47,699 bases of DNA, taken from the NCBI GenBank assembly GCA_903912365.1, contig CAIWGV010000022.1:1-47699 (forward strand), read 5' to 3'. The DNA is from an uncultured Alphaproteobacteria bacterium (GTDB taxonomy: Bacteria; Pseudomonadota; Alphaproteobacteria; UBA7879; UBA5542). The notes under the pieces were generated by a model. The model was not told the origin of the DNA and searched no databases. It saw nothing but the letters and a program-made list of their open reading frames with translations. Of the stretch, positions 1 to 8,038 are shown one piece after another (the first letter of the stretch is position 1; each line of letters opens with the position of its first letter). Position numbers and translations under genes: made by a program.

Positions 1-195
1 CTGATCTGCAGAAGGTAAAAAGTCAAATATATGATGGATAAGTTCCTCAGGAAGCCCTGTTAATCGACTGGTTGTCTGGGGAAGAAGGGCCTGTTGGGGT
101 ATGGGGGCAGATTGCCCAAGTATATCGTCGGCTGCTGCGGCTGCAAACAGATTGCTGCAAAAAACAATTCCTAAACTAACAATTAATTTTTTCAA
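1..195 (-). CDS. Secreted F-box-like protein, N-terminal part (runs off left edge)
   Basis: The minus-strand frame is open for 65 codons from a TTG at 195 to the window edge. A Shine-Dalgarno AAAGGA (204-209 on the minus strand) sits 8 nt upstream of the TTG, and no in-frame ATG fits better. Residues 1-22 form a signal peptide: KK, a hydrophobic core, then Ala-rich residues 18-22. Residues 45-65 read LTGLPEELIHHIFDF followed by LPSADQ, the classic start of an F-box (L-x2-LP-x-E-(I/L)-x3-IF-x-(F/Y)-L). F-boxes recruit Skp1 of eukaryotic SCF ubiquitin ligases and in bacteria occur mainly in effectors of intracellular species. The rest of the protein is outside the window. The motif is seen; secretion and host targeting are inferred. 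Confidence 0.6.
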   Translation of the reverse strand, partial: MKKLIVSLGIVFCSNLFAAAAADDILGQSAPIPQQALLPQTTSRLTGLPEELIHHIFDFLPSADQ

Positions 196-240
196 TTTAA
201 ATATCCTTTATCATAATAGTTTCCATCATGTGCTACATAT

Positions 241-567
241 AGGAATGATCCTTTCCAAAAACAAGAGCTTCCTCTTAAAAAGAAGGTTCGAGGCTATATG
301 GACTCGGCCTATCAGGGGATAGAGGAGTTTCATCCCAATGCCGAGATCCCCTTTAAGAAACCAAGGGGAGGAGATTTGGATGAGGAGGAAAAACATTACA
401 ATGAGGTTCTCTCTCGGATACGAGTTAAGGTCGAGAACATCTTAGCTAAGATCAAGGTCTTCCGTATTCTCGAAGACAGATTCAGAAACAAACGCCGTCG
501 TTACAGCATCAAATTTAAGATTATCGCCAGAATTGTGAACCTCAAAAACAGATTTTCTCCCGCTTGA
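241..567 (+). pseudogene. IS5-family (DDE_Tnp_4) transposase remnant, C-terminal part
   Basis: Frame 1 is open from 220 and encodes a recognisable transposase C-terminus. A VRGYMDSAYQGIEEFH segment carries the second catalytic Asp region, and a later VKVENILAKIKVFRIL segment carries the third catalytic Glu. A basic tail (RFRNKRRRYSIKFKIIARI) is typical of the IS5 superfamily. The N-terminal two thirds, with the first Asp, is missing, so the gene is dead. An ATG at 298 lies inside the domain and is not a true start. The remnant lies immediately upstream of the divergent F-box gene. The 568-710 stretch after it holds an imperfect hairpin (580-603) and nothing else I recognise. Confidence 0.8.
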
Positions 568-710
568 TCCAAAAATGGGAAAGGGGAAATCTCGTTTCCC
601 TTTAACTTACTTTCTGAGATGACTTACGCAGGAGGTCTATTTTAAAGAGAGGAATTCTGTACAAAAAAACATATTTCTTGTTATTCCGCTTCAGTTAGGG
701 CAAATTAAAG

Positions 711-1070
711 ATATCAGATGGTTGGGCCATTGCTCTGCCCTTTCGAGGGCGGAGAGGAAAGTCCGGGCTCCATAAAGCAGGATGCTGGATAACGTCCAGC
801 GAGGGTGACCTCAGGGAAAGTGTCACAGAAAATAACCGCCAGAATTTATTCTGGTAAGGGTGAAAAGGTGCGGTAAGAGCGCACCGCATTCTTGGCGACA
901 AGAATGGCAAGGTAAACCCCATCCGGAGCAAGACCAAATAGAAACAGCGTGGGCCTCGCTTTGGGCTGCTGTTTGGGTAGGTTGCATGAGGTGTCTGGTA
1001 ACAGGCATCCTAGATGAATAATGGCTCCCCGTTAAGGGGACAGAACCCGGCTTATAGACCATCTGATATT
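711..1070 (+). ncRNA. rnpB: RNase P RNA (class A)
   Basis: This is the catalytic RNA of RNase P, which removes tRNA 5' leaders. The universally conserved CR-I/P4 strand GAGGAAAGTCCGGGCTCC is at 754-771. The 3' conserved ACAGAACCCGGCTTATAG is at 1040-1057. Outer helix P1 pairs ATATCAGATGGT at 711-722 with ACCATCTGATAT near 1058-1069. The GGTAAGAGCGCACCGC block around 872-887 is the conserved internal region. About 360 nt is normal for alphaproteobacteria. Open frames on the opposite strand here are spurious. No clear T-run terminator follows; the next gene begins 20 nt downstream. Confidence 0.97.
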
Positions 1071-1090
1071 ATTTAAACAAGCAGGGGCAT

Positions 1091-1798
1091 ATGCGTAAGT
1101 TTAATAAATTCATTTTATTGGGGGCTGTTCTTCTGGTAGCGGGTAACGTGATAGGAGGCTCTTGGCTTAACTCTCTCAAATCTGGATTTCGAAGTCTTAA
1201 TGGAGGCTCTGGTGGGAAACCCTCTGCTTTGTCCAGGGTGGGGGGCGCTGTGGGAGGGGCTCTTGTCTCTACGGCAGCGGCGGAAGGTCGTCTCATGCTC
1301 TGCCGAAAACTAGCAGCAATTCCTGGTGGTATGAATACGGCAGATTATGCCCAGTCCTGTGGGGACGCAGCAATTTTATGCCAACAGCAGGCCATGGTGG
1401 ATTCTAACATAGTATCAGATCCTTATTGCGCTATGGTCTCTGGGACGGGGATGATGACTGGCCCCTGGGGAGGTCAAGTAAGCCCTATGATGGTTGGGAT
1501 GATTCCTCCCGCTCCAGGAACAAATCCAGGCGGTCCGAATGCAGGGTGGGGAGGCATTCCAGCGCCTATTCCCTACGGAATGATGGGCACTATGGGTGTG
1601 GGAAGTGGTGGTGGCGGACAGGGATTTTTGGGTACCCTGGAATCAACGGCGGGACTGGTAGGAATCTCTGCTCTTGGCAACCTGTTAGGGGGGGGTGGAG
1701 ATGAAGATGGCGCTGACGACAATAATGTCGGCAATAATGATAATGCCTCCTCCGATGAGCTAGATCAGATTGATGACGGGGTTGACGATGGGCTCTAA
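1091..1798 (+). CDS. Exported Gly-rich hypothetical protein with acidic C-terminus
   Basis: I do not recognise a family for this 235-aa protein. Residues 1-22 look like a signal peptide or membrane anchor (basic start, then FILLGAVLLVAGNVIGG). The next part is Gly/Ser/Ala-rich. A central segment (about 70-115) has four cysteines that could form disulfides. Residues 115-175 are rich in Gly, Pro and Met. The last 35 residues are strongly acidic (Asp, Glu, Asn). AGGGG lies 6 nt before the ATG at 1091. The gene starts just after rnpB and ends tail-to-tail with the MFS transporter, overlapping it by 4 nt. Low complexity plus a secretion signal suggests a surface or exported protein; function unknown. 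Confidence 0.7.
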   Translation: MRKFNKFILLGAVLLVAGNVIGGSWLNSLKSGFRSLNGGSGGKPSALSRVGGAVGGALVSTAAAEGRLMLCRKLAAIPGGMNTADYAQSCGDAAILCQQQAMVDSNIVSDPYCAMVSGTGMMTGPWGGQVSPMMVGMIPPAPGTNPGGPNAGWGGIPAPIPYGMMGTMGVGSGGGGQGFLGTLESTAGLVGISALGNLLGGGGDEDGADDNNVGNNDNASSDELDQIDDGVDDGL

Positions 1799-3042
1799 GC
1801 GTAAATCTGCCCTTTGCGAGACCTTATATAAATCAATGAAAAACATAGGACGCTTGTTCCCATCAAGAAGAAGGCGGGAACATAAAGATTGTCGTAATAA
1901 TCGATGCATATTTTCATGAGGGCTGGTCCCATACCGCCCCCTATGGCCATTCCCACGGAGTAGTTAAAAGAGATCCCGCTGTACCTATCTTCCACAGGAA
2001 AGATGGACTGCACAAAGGCATGTTGAGGCCCAGCAATGCTGGCCACACAAAGGCTCAGGACAATTTGAGCCGTAATCATGATCCCCAAAGATTGCGTTTG
2101 CAGAAGGAAGTAGATGGGGGCTGCCAGCAAAAATACCATAGTACAAGATCCGAGCATCATTTGCTTTCTCCCCACTTTGTCCAGAACAAACCCCATAAAA
2201 GGAGCGGCAAACATGTAGACAGTGATGCCAATCCAAGAGAACCAAAGGGATTGTGTCTTGGGGAGATGAAGGTAATCGTAGAGATAAACATCTAGGAATT
2301 TATAAAGAGTATAGGAAAGAACTCCGTTCAACAGTCCAATAGAAATGGTGGTGAGAGAGGAGAGCCTGTTGCGAGTGAAGGCGGAAAACAGAGGATTGCT
2401 CTTTACTTTTTTCTCTTTTAAGAATTTTTGAAATTCAGGGCTTTCAGGAATAGATAAGCGCATATAAAGTCCCCCAAGGCTTACGACGGCGCCAGCGCAG
2501 AAAGCGGCACGCCACCCCCAGGCAGGCATGCCGGGTTGCCTTAAAAGAAGTCCAACGGAGGTTGCAATCAAAGCCCCAATGATGCTGGCGCCGGTGATAA
2601 GGCCTCCCGTAAATCCGGGATATCTTTTGCCCACATGCTCAAGGGCGAAGATGGCGGATCCATTATACTCTCCTCCTGTGCAAAGGCCCTGGAATAAACG
2701 ACACAGGACTAAGATGACAGAGGCACTAACCCCCCAGGAGGCGTAGCTGGGCAAAATACCGATAATAAGGGTGGGAATTCCCATAAGGGATATGGAGAGA
2801 ACCAGGGCAATGCGTCGTCCCCATCGGTCCCCAATGTAGCCAAAAATACTGGCCCCAAAAGGGCGCATGAGGAAGGCGGCTAAAAATCCAATGTACCCAA
2901 ACGCTTGGCTTGAAGAGCCAGAGTCGCTGGGAAAAAATTCTTGGCCGATAACCTCCAGGAAAACGGCATAAAGCATGAAATCATAAAATTCCAGTCCTGT
3001 CCCAATGACGCTGGCCAGTAAGGTTTTTGTTCGTTTGATCAT
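1795..3042 (-). CDS. MFS transporter, metabolite:H+ symporter (ProP-like) family
   Basis: This 415-aa protein has about twelve hydrophobic helices. The MFS signature loop GYIGDRWGRRIALVLS lies between helices 2 and 3, with its repeat DKVGRKQMML between helices 8 and 9. The N-terminus (SVIGTGLEFYDFMLYAVF) is typical of the MHS subfamily, which includes ProP and dicarboxylate/betaine carriers. It probably imports a small osmolyte or organic acid with protons across the inner membrane; the substrate cannot be read from sequence. The ATG at 3042 is chosen because it gives the full conserved N-terminus. It converges on the upstream plus-strand gene. Confidence 0.88.
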   Translation of the reverse strand: MIKRTKTLLASVIGTGLEFYDFMLYAVFLEVIGQEFFPSDSGSSSQAFGYIGFLAAFLMRPFGASIFGYIGDRWGRRIALVLSISLMGIPTLIIGILPSYASWGVSASVILVLCRLFQGLCTGGEYNGSAIFALEHVGKRYPGFTGGLITGASIIGALIATSVGLLLRQPGMPAWGWRAAFCAGAVVSLGGLYMRLSIPESPEFQKFLKEKKVKSNPLFSAFTRNRLSSLTTISIGLLNGVLSYTLYKFLDVYLYDYLHLPKTQSLWFSWIGITVYMFAAPFMGFVLDKVGRKQMMLGSCTMVFLLAAPIYFLLQTQSLGIMITAQIVLSLCVASIAGPQHAFVQSIFPVEDRYSGISFNYSVGMAIGGGMGPALMKICIDYYDNLYVPAFFLMGTSVLCFSLIYIRSRKGQIYA

Positions 3043-3173
3043 TTTTCAGAATTCCTACGTCAACTTTAGGGGGTGATTCTAATTGGATGGGGAGGGAATG
3101 TCTAGGTAAAAAACTAAAAATGGATTCCCAAAAAACAATTTTTAAATAACAAAATAATTTTCCACACATTCTC

Positions 3174-3202
3174 TTGAATAAATCTGGAATTTTTCTTATA
3201 GT
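3174..3202 (+). promoter_or_regulatory. Sigma70-type promoter for the antiporter/rnhB pair
   Basis: A -35 TTGAAT (3174-3179) and a -10 TATAGT (3197-3202) are separated by 17 nt. They lie 26 nt upstream of the antiporter start, which itself has a GGAGG at 3219-3223. Nothing else occupies 3043-3227, the gap between two divergent genes. Confidence 0.7.
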
Positions 3203-3227
3203 CTAACAGGTTTATTTTGGAGGTATA

Positions 3228-4454
3228 ATGCACGCAGCGATTCCCTTGACGGAGATTGCTTCAATCGTTTTATGTGCGCTCATTTGCGGGCTCATCTTTA
3301 CACGGCTCAGACAACCAGCTGTCCTCGGCTACGTTCTGGCGGGGGTTGTGTTAGGTCCTTATCTTCTCCAAGGGGATTTGGTGGGCATGCAGCCCATTAT
3401 CAAAGGTCTCGCCGAGCTGGGCGTGTTCATGCTGCTGTTCCTGTTGGGGGTGGATATGAACCTCCGGTTCTTTCGAGAAACCTGGCTCGTCACCATTGGG
3501 TGTGTCCTTTTCCAAGTTATTTTAAGTCTTTCAACGGTTTATTTTATTTCCGTCTTTTTTAATTGGTCTTTCGGATTGGTCTTTGTGCTTGGATGCATTG
3601 TGACTCTCAGCAGCACGGCGGTGGCCATCAAAATGCTTGAAAGTATTGGAGAGCTCAAAACCGATAAGGGGCATTTGACCATCGGTATCCTGATTGCCCA
3701 GGATTTAGCCTTCGTGCCTATGATCTTGATCATTCAAGGAATGGGAGAGGGTCAAATCGATTACGGGATGATTGGGGCTAAAGTATTGGGGGCCATTGGA
3801 TTTCTTGTCCTCTTGATCTGGACATTGAGTCGAGCCAAGCGCGTGCATATCCCCTACCTATCCCAAATTTCTCGGCAAGGGGAGCTTACCTCTTTGTTGG
3901 CACTCGCTTTTTGTTTTGGGCTGGCAGCCTTGACCGGAGCTCTGGGTTTGTCCGAAGCCTATGGGGCCTTTTTAGCGGGGCTTATTCTTGGAAACACGGC
4001 GGAGCGCCATGAGGTGATCAAAGCCACCCATCCCATTCAAAGCCTTCTGTTGATGGTGTTCTTTCTATCCATTGGTCTCCTCATCGACCTAACATATATT
4101 TGGGAAAATATTTATAAGGTGGGGGCGATCCTTCTCATTGTTGCCTTTGGAAAGACGGCCCTGAATGCCACCATTCTCCATCTCTTTAAACAGCCCTGGT
4201 CCGTGGCTTTTATCAGTAGTTTGGTTTTGGCTCAGATCGGAGAATTCGCTTTCGTGTTGGGAGACAAAGCCACGGAAGTGGGTCTATTGAATTCTCAGGA
4301 ATATAAGCTTGTCATTTCTGTGACCGTCATGTCTCTCGTCTTCAGTCCTTTTTGGATGTCCATTGCCAAGGGCTGCCAAATTGCGGAAGAAGGCGTGCTG
4401 CAGAATTTTTCCTTTAGACGCTGGGCTCTATCGTGGACAAAGCCAAAGAACTAG
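3228..4454 (+). CDS. Monovalent cation:proton antiporter, CPA2 (KefB/KefC-type) membrane domain
   Basis: The 408 residues are almost entirely membrane helices of the Na+/H+ exchanger (CPA2) fold. They include LRQPAVLGYVLAGVVLGP near residue 30, the TVTLSSTAVAIKMLE-like region near 125-140 (VTLSSTAVAIKML) and SEAYGAFLAGLILGNT near 240. These are characteristic of KefB/KefC potassium or glutathione-gated efflux systems. The cytoplasmic TrkA-N/RCK regulatory domain of classic KefB/C (about 600 aa) is absent, so this is a short membrane-only member. It probably exchanges K+ or Na+ for protons. The gene has its own promoter and overlaps rnhB by 22 nt, implying co-transcription. Confidence 0.88.
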   Translation: MHAAIPLTEIASIVLCALICGLIFTRLRQPAVLGYVLAGVVLGPYLLQGDLVGMQPIIKGLAELGVFMLLFLLGVDMNLRFFRETWLVTIGCVLFQVILSLSTVYFISVFFNWSFGLVFVLGCIVTLSSTAVAIKMLESIGELKTDKGHLTIGILIAQDLAFVPMILIIQGMGEGQIDYGMIGAKVLGAIGFLVLLIWTLSRAKRVHIPYLSQISRQGELTSLLALAFCFGLAALTGALGLSEAYGAFLAGLILGNTAERHEVIKATHPIQSLLLMVFFLSIGLLIDLTYIWENIYKVGAILLIVAFGKTALNATILHLFKQPWSVAFISSLVLAQIGEFAFVLGDKATEVGLLNSQEYKLVISVTVMSLVFSPFWMSIAKGCQIAEEGVLQNFSFRRWALSWTKPKN

Positions 4455-5074
4455 CTTATCGGCCCAGTTTTGAATTTGAAACTCAATTTCCCTATCCCGT
4501 AGCCGGCCTTGATGAAGTGGGTTATGGGGCTTGGGCGGGGCCTGTTGTGGCCGCGGCTGTGGTACTCAGCCCAGATACACCTTTGTCTCTTCTCCAGAAG
4601 CTGGATGACTCCAAAAGACTTACCCCTCAACGGCGAGAAGAAATCTTTGAGTTGTTGGTTGGCTCAAATCATGCTCATATCGGCATTGGGGAATCTTCCG
4701 TGGAAGAGATAGAAACGACTAACATCCGCTTGGCGGCGCTGCAAGCCATGGAGCGCGCTTTTAAGAATTTGTCCCTAATACCTCAAGCGGCCCTCGTGGA
4801 TGGACGGTCCAAACCCACTTTACCCTGCCCTGTCTCTCTTATTATCAAAGGGGATCAGCGAAGTTATTCCATTGCAGCGGCCTCTATCATTGCAAAAGTG
4901 CATCGGGATCGGTTCATGGCGAGGCTGGCCCTTGAACACCCTGAGTTTGGGTGGGAGCGCAATGTGGGCTACGGCACGGCCCACCATCAGGATGGCTTAG
5001 CACGGGTAGGGGTGACTCAGTGGCATCGAAAAACCTATGCGCCCATTAGGTTGATTTTGGAGGGAGTCCGATAG
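4433..5074 (+). CDS. rnhB: Ribonuclease HII
   Basis: This 213-aa enzyme cleaves RNA in RNA:DNA hybrids and starts removal of misincorporated ribonucleotides. The predicted metal-binding acids are D27 and E28 in GLDEVGYGAWAGPVV, D123 in LVDGRSKP and D141 in IIKGDQRS. The AASIIAKVHRDRFM helix (149-162) is the family hallmark. The normally conserved GRG motif reads GYG here (Tyr31 for Arg). The start is GTG at 4433, inside the antiporter's 3' end, so translation is probably coupled. A terminator-like hairpin follows. Confidence 0.95.
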   Translation: MDKAKELAYRPSFEFETQFPYPVAGLDEVGYGAWAGPVVAAAVVLSPDTPLSLLQKLDDSKRLTPQRREEIFELLVGSNHAHIGIGESSVEEIETTNIRLAALQAMERAFKNLSLIPQAALVDGRSKPTLPCPVSLIIKGDQRSYSIAAASIIAKVHRDRFMARLALEHPEFGWERNVGYGTAHHQDGLARVGVTQWHRKTYAPIRLILEGVR

Positions 5075-5080
5075 ACTTGA

Positions 5081-5117
5081 GATCCGTAAGGATCGACGTC
5101 GGGATCCCTTTTTTTTT
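5081..5117 (+). terminator. Rho-independent terminator after rnhB
   Basis: A GGATC/GATCC stem (5090-5094 with 5103-5107) is followed after one C by nine T residues (5109-5117). A competing GATCC-GTAA-GGATC stem lies at 5081-5094. It sits 7 nt past the rnhB stop and ends the antiporter-rnhB transcript. Confidence 0.65.
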
Positions 5118-5148
5118 AATCTGGATCCTATCGAAGCTTCCTCTCCTC

Positions 5149-5202
5149 AGGACTGCGGCGGGGTCGCCACAGGAATCGTTCCGATTCCCTCGCCATGACG
5201 CA
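5149..5202. repeat. Palindromic intergenic element
   Basis: A perfect 7-bp hairpin GGAATCG-TTC-CGATTCC (5172-5188) is flanked by CGCCA/TGGCG-like arms. On the minus strand the element begins CGTCATGGCGAG, resembling the dispersed CGTCAT-GCGAG palindromes of many alphaproteobacteria. It lies between the convergent rnhB and recJ genes and could also act as a bidirectional terminator. Copy number in the genome is unknown. Confidence 0.4.
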
Positions 5203-5205
5203 AAT

Positions 5206-6981
5206 TTAACTCCCCCCCATCACGTCCTGAATCATAAACTTCAGCTTCTCCCGACCTTGCCAGGTATCAATCTGGAGAGTGCCCGCCACGTGGCAGGGTC
5301 TGTCCTGGTGTTTCGCCAAGGCTTCCTCTAAGGGCGTTCCCAAGGCATTAAAGCACATGGCCTGTAAGGTTCCCCCATTTTCTGCTTTTAGCGTACAGCT
5401 AAAATGCTTTTCCCCGCGAAGCTGAAGGTAGGACACATACACATTTGAAATCAAAAAGGTGGGGGAGGGATTCTCCGATCCAAAGGGTCCCAGGTCTTCG
5501 ATGCTCCTTACGGTCTCTAGGGACAAAGCAGATAAAGGCAGCGCAGCATCGATGGTGAGGGTAGGTTCCGGCAACTCTTCAAGAGATACGGATTCCAAAA
5601 AAGCCTGAAAGGCCGGAAACGCCGATTCTTCAAGGTTCAGTCCCGCGGCCATGGCATGACCACCTCCGCTCAACAACAACCCTTTATCCTTTGCCATATG
5701 CACAAGGTGGCTCAGGTTAATCCCTGCCACGGATCGGCCTGATCCCTTACCAAAGCCGGTCCCATCAAAGCCAATGACAAAGACCGGTTTATTGAACCGC
5801 TCCTTCAGCCGTCCCGCCACAATGCCGATAATACCCACGTGACCCTCTTGGATCCCTATGCAGATAAGCGACTTTTCCTGTAGAGACCCCGTCTCCACAA
5901 GATCAATGGCCGTCTCTAAAGTCTGAGCTTCCAATAATTTGCGATCTTGATTCAACACTTCCAGTTTCTGTGCAATGGCCATGGCCTCCTCAGGGTCCTG
6001 TGTGGTGAGGAGTCGAACCCCCAAAGAGGGATCTCCGATGCGACCGCCCGCATTAATGCGAGGGCCCAGGATAAACCCCAGCTGATACACATCTTGTTTT
6101 TGGCTGCCGCTCACCTGGATCAAAGATTTCAGTCCCAGATTGGGTTTCGTATCGAGAATCTTCAGCCCTTGCCGTACATAGGCCCGGTTAACACCCTTGA
6201 GAGGCACCACATCACAAACGGTCCCCAGGGCTACGAGATCTAAATAAGATCTAAGATCCGGAACATTCCTATGACATTTCAGTTTTTTTGCTAACGCCAC
6301 CAACAGAAGAAACGTTACCCCCACGGCCGCCAGATAGGTATGAGGGGAGGGGCCGCTGGGATGATAGGGATTGATCAAAGCCACACAGGCCGGAAGATGA
6401 GCTTCTGGCCGATGATGGTCCACCACGATGACTTCCATGCCCAAAGATTTTGCATGGGTGAGGGCTTCAAAGGCTGTAGTGCCGCAATCTACCGTAATGA
6501 TAAGGTTTGTTCCTTTTTTGTTTAGAGCATCAAAGGCGCCCTTGGAAGGGCCGTATCCTTCTTTTTGTCGGTCAGGAATATAAAAATCCACAGGATATCC
6601 AATGTCCCGGAAAAAATTCACAAGCAGGGCCGTTGAGGTGGCCCCATCCACGTCATAATCTCCAAACACGCAGATCTTTTCTTTGGCTTTCAGGGCTTGC
6701 CAGAGGCGCTCCACAGCCTTATCCATATCCTGCAGATGGTGGGGATCCGGCAGCAGCTCTTTTAATGTGGGAGAAAGATAACTCGGGATAGTCTCAAGTT
6801 CAGTCCAACGTTGTGCCAAAAGTCGAGCCAACAAGTCTGGATACTGATACCGTTGGATAATAGACATACAAAGTCGCTCATTGGTCTGGGCAAGAAGCCA
6901 TTTTTTTCCCGTATAGGAAATAAGATCTTGGAGAGAGGTGATTTGGATTGTGGTGGGAAATCCCAGCTCAGGTACGGGCAT
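5206..6981 (-). CDS. recJ: Single-stranded-DNA-specific exonuclease RecJ
   Basis: RecJ is a 5'-3' exonuclease on single-stranded DNA, acting in recombination (RecFOR pathway) and mismatch repair. This copy is 591 aa, a normal length. DHH-family motifs are in order: FGDYDVDGATS (D108, D110, D112), TVDCGTT (D165) and VVDHHRPE (D188-H190). The DHHA1 part carries GRSVAGINLSHLVHMAK and the SGGGHAMAAGL motif near residue 450. The C-terminus is the OB-like nucleic-acid domain. The start at 6981 overlaps the upstream lipoprotein gene by 14 nt, so the two are translated from one message. Confidence 0.96.
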   Translation of the reverse strand: MPVPELGFPTTIQITSLQDLISYTGKKWLLAQTNERLCMSIIQRYQYPDLLARLLAQRWTELETIPSYLSPTLKELLPDPHHLQDMDKAVERLWQALKAKEKICVFGDYDVDGATSTALLVNFFRDIGYPVDFYIPDRQKEGYGPSKGAFDALNKKGTNLIITVDCGTTAFEALTHAKSLGMEVIVVDHHRPEAHLPACVALINPYHPSGPSPHTYLAAVGVTFLLLVALAKKLKCHRNVPDLRSYLDLVALGTVCDVVPLKGVNRAYVRQGLKILDTKPNLGLKSLIQVSGSQKQDVYQLGFILGPRINAGGRIGDPSLGVRLLTTQDPEEAMAIAQKLEVLNQDRKLLEAQTLETAIDLVETGSLQEKSLICIGIQEGHVGIIGIVAGRLKERFNKPVFVIGFDGTGFGKGSGRSVAGINLSHLVHMAKDKGLLLSGGGHAMAAGLNLEESAFPAFQAFLESVSLEELPEPTLTIDAALPLSALSLETVRSIEDLGPFGSENPSPTFLISNVYVSYLQLRGEKHFSCTLKAENGGTLQAMCFNALGTPLEEALAKHQDRPCHVAGTLQIDTWQGREKLKFMIQDVMGGS

Positions 6982-7168
6982 CGACCTGGGCCGCTAAAGT
7001 TTTGGCTTTCTGTCGTTCTGTTTTAAGCTCCCCCAGCTCTTTTTGGGCCTCTTGGATAGAAATGGAGGGTGCTTTGTAATCGGGCACATCTCCCAAGTTG
7101 GGATAATCCGAGGAACAGCTGACGGTCAACAGGAGCAAAAATAACAGGAAAAAGAATTTAAATTTCAT
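6968..7168 (-). CDS. Small lipoprotein
   Basis: This 66-aa protein has a type II signal peptide: MKFKFFF, a Leu-rich core, then lipobox LTVSC with lipidation at Cys18. The mature part (about 49 residues) begins SSDYPNLGDVPDYKAP and ends in a charged helix. Short lipoproteins with a YPNL-x2-VP start are found beside recJ or related genes in some alphaproteobacteria; that similarity is from memory. It is probably an outer-membrane-anchored periplasmic protein of unknown role. It overlaps the recJ start by 14 nt. Confidence 0.75.
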   Translation of the reverse strand: MKFKFFFLLFLLLLTVSCSSDYPNLGDVPDYKAPSISIQEAQKELGELKTERQKAKTLAAQVDART

Positions 7169-7177
7169 GAGATGATT

Positions 7178-8038
7178 CTACAGGCTTTTAGGCTTGAATT
7201 TCAACTCATTAATGACAAGTCCGCCGATAATTAAGAGGGTACCTAAAATACCGATGCTATTCAGGGTTTCCCCAAAGAAAATGTAAGAAAATAAAAGCGC
7301 CAAAACAGGAACCAGCATGGCAAAGGGAGCCACGAGGGCCACGGGATATTTTTTCAACAGGAGGCCCCATAAGGTGTTTCCAGCAATGCCCGCAGCCAAA
7401 GCCATATAGAGAATGGAAAAAATGGATCGCCAGGAGAGCTGCAAGGTACTTGAAAGGAGTAGGTCATATCCATGCATAAACCCAGCGAGGGCGAGAATAG
7501 GAGGGGCCGCTCCTAGGCTGCTCCACACCATGAGGGAGGTCATGTTTTCCTCTTTCACCCGTCGCAAAATAATGCTTACACACGCAATGGCTAGGGCACC
7601 GACTAAGATAATGGAAACACCCGAGAGGGACACGGATCCTCTGATCTCAAGGGCAATGAGAAGAATCCCTAAGAACCCTACGGACATGCCAATCCAATTA
7701 TTAAGGGTTGGTTTTTCTTTTAAGAAAAAGATTCCAAGCAGGACGATCAAAAAAACTTGGGTCTGAAAGAAAAGACCACAAAGCCCTGCGGATACCCCCC
7801 AGTGGATGGCCAAAACCGAGGCGGAGATCATGGTGCCCATACAAAATCCGATGGAAAGAATGGTTTTCCAGGAAGACGTTGGTCGGGGGAAAAAAGGAAT
7901 AAGAGGAACCACAATTAAAAATCTAAAAAGAGCAACAATCAGCGGGGGTGTGTCCATAATGCCCATTTTCATGACAGAAAAATTTCCACCCCATAGAATG
8001 GTGACGAGAAGGGCAAGACAAATATAGGGAAGGTTCAT
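7178..8038 (-). CDS. EamA/DMT-family transporter (copy 2 of a tandem pair)
   Basis: This 286-aa protein has ten hydrophobic helices in two EamA repeats. The N-terminal repeat starts LVTILWGGNFSVMKMGI, the second is near residue 150, and the C-terminus is cytosolic and basic. The family (drug/metabolite transporters such as YdcZ/RhaT relatives) exports amino acids, purines or other metabolites; the substrate is unknown. The ATG directly follows the TAA stop of the upstream paralogue with no gap, so the two are co-translated. The start (M-x-L-x-Y-I-x-LALL) aligns closely with that of its neighbour, indicating an old tandem duplication. Confidence 0.9.
   Translation of the reverse strand: MNLPYICLALLVTILWGGNFSVMKMGIMDTPPLIVALFRFLIVVPLIPFFPRPTSSWKTILSIGFCMGTMISASVLAIHWGVSAGLCGLFFQTQVFLIVLLGIFFLKEKPTLNNWIGMSVGFLGILLIALEIRGSVSLSGVSIILVGALAIACVSIILRRVKEENMTSLMVWSSLGAAPPILALAGFMHGYDLLLSSTLQLSWRSIFSILYMALAAGIAGNTLWGLLLKKYPVALVAPFAMLVPVLALLFSYIFFGETLNSIGILGTLLIIGGLVINELKFKPKSL

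Noticed and set aside
695-1062. Two minus-strand open frames of about 80 codons
   Set aside because: They lie antisense to the RNase P RNA and their codons reflect its structure; no ribosome site or family.
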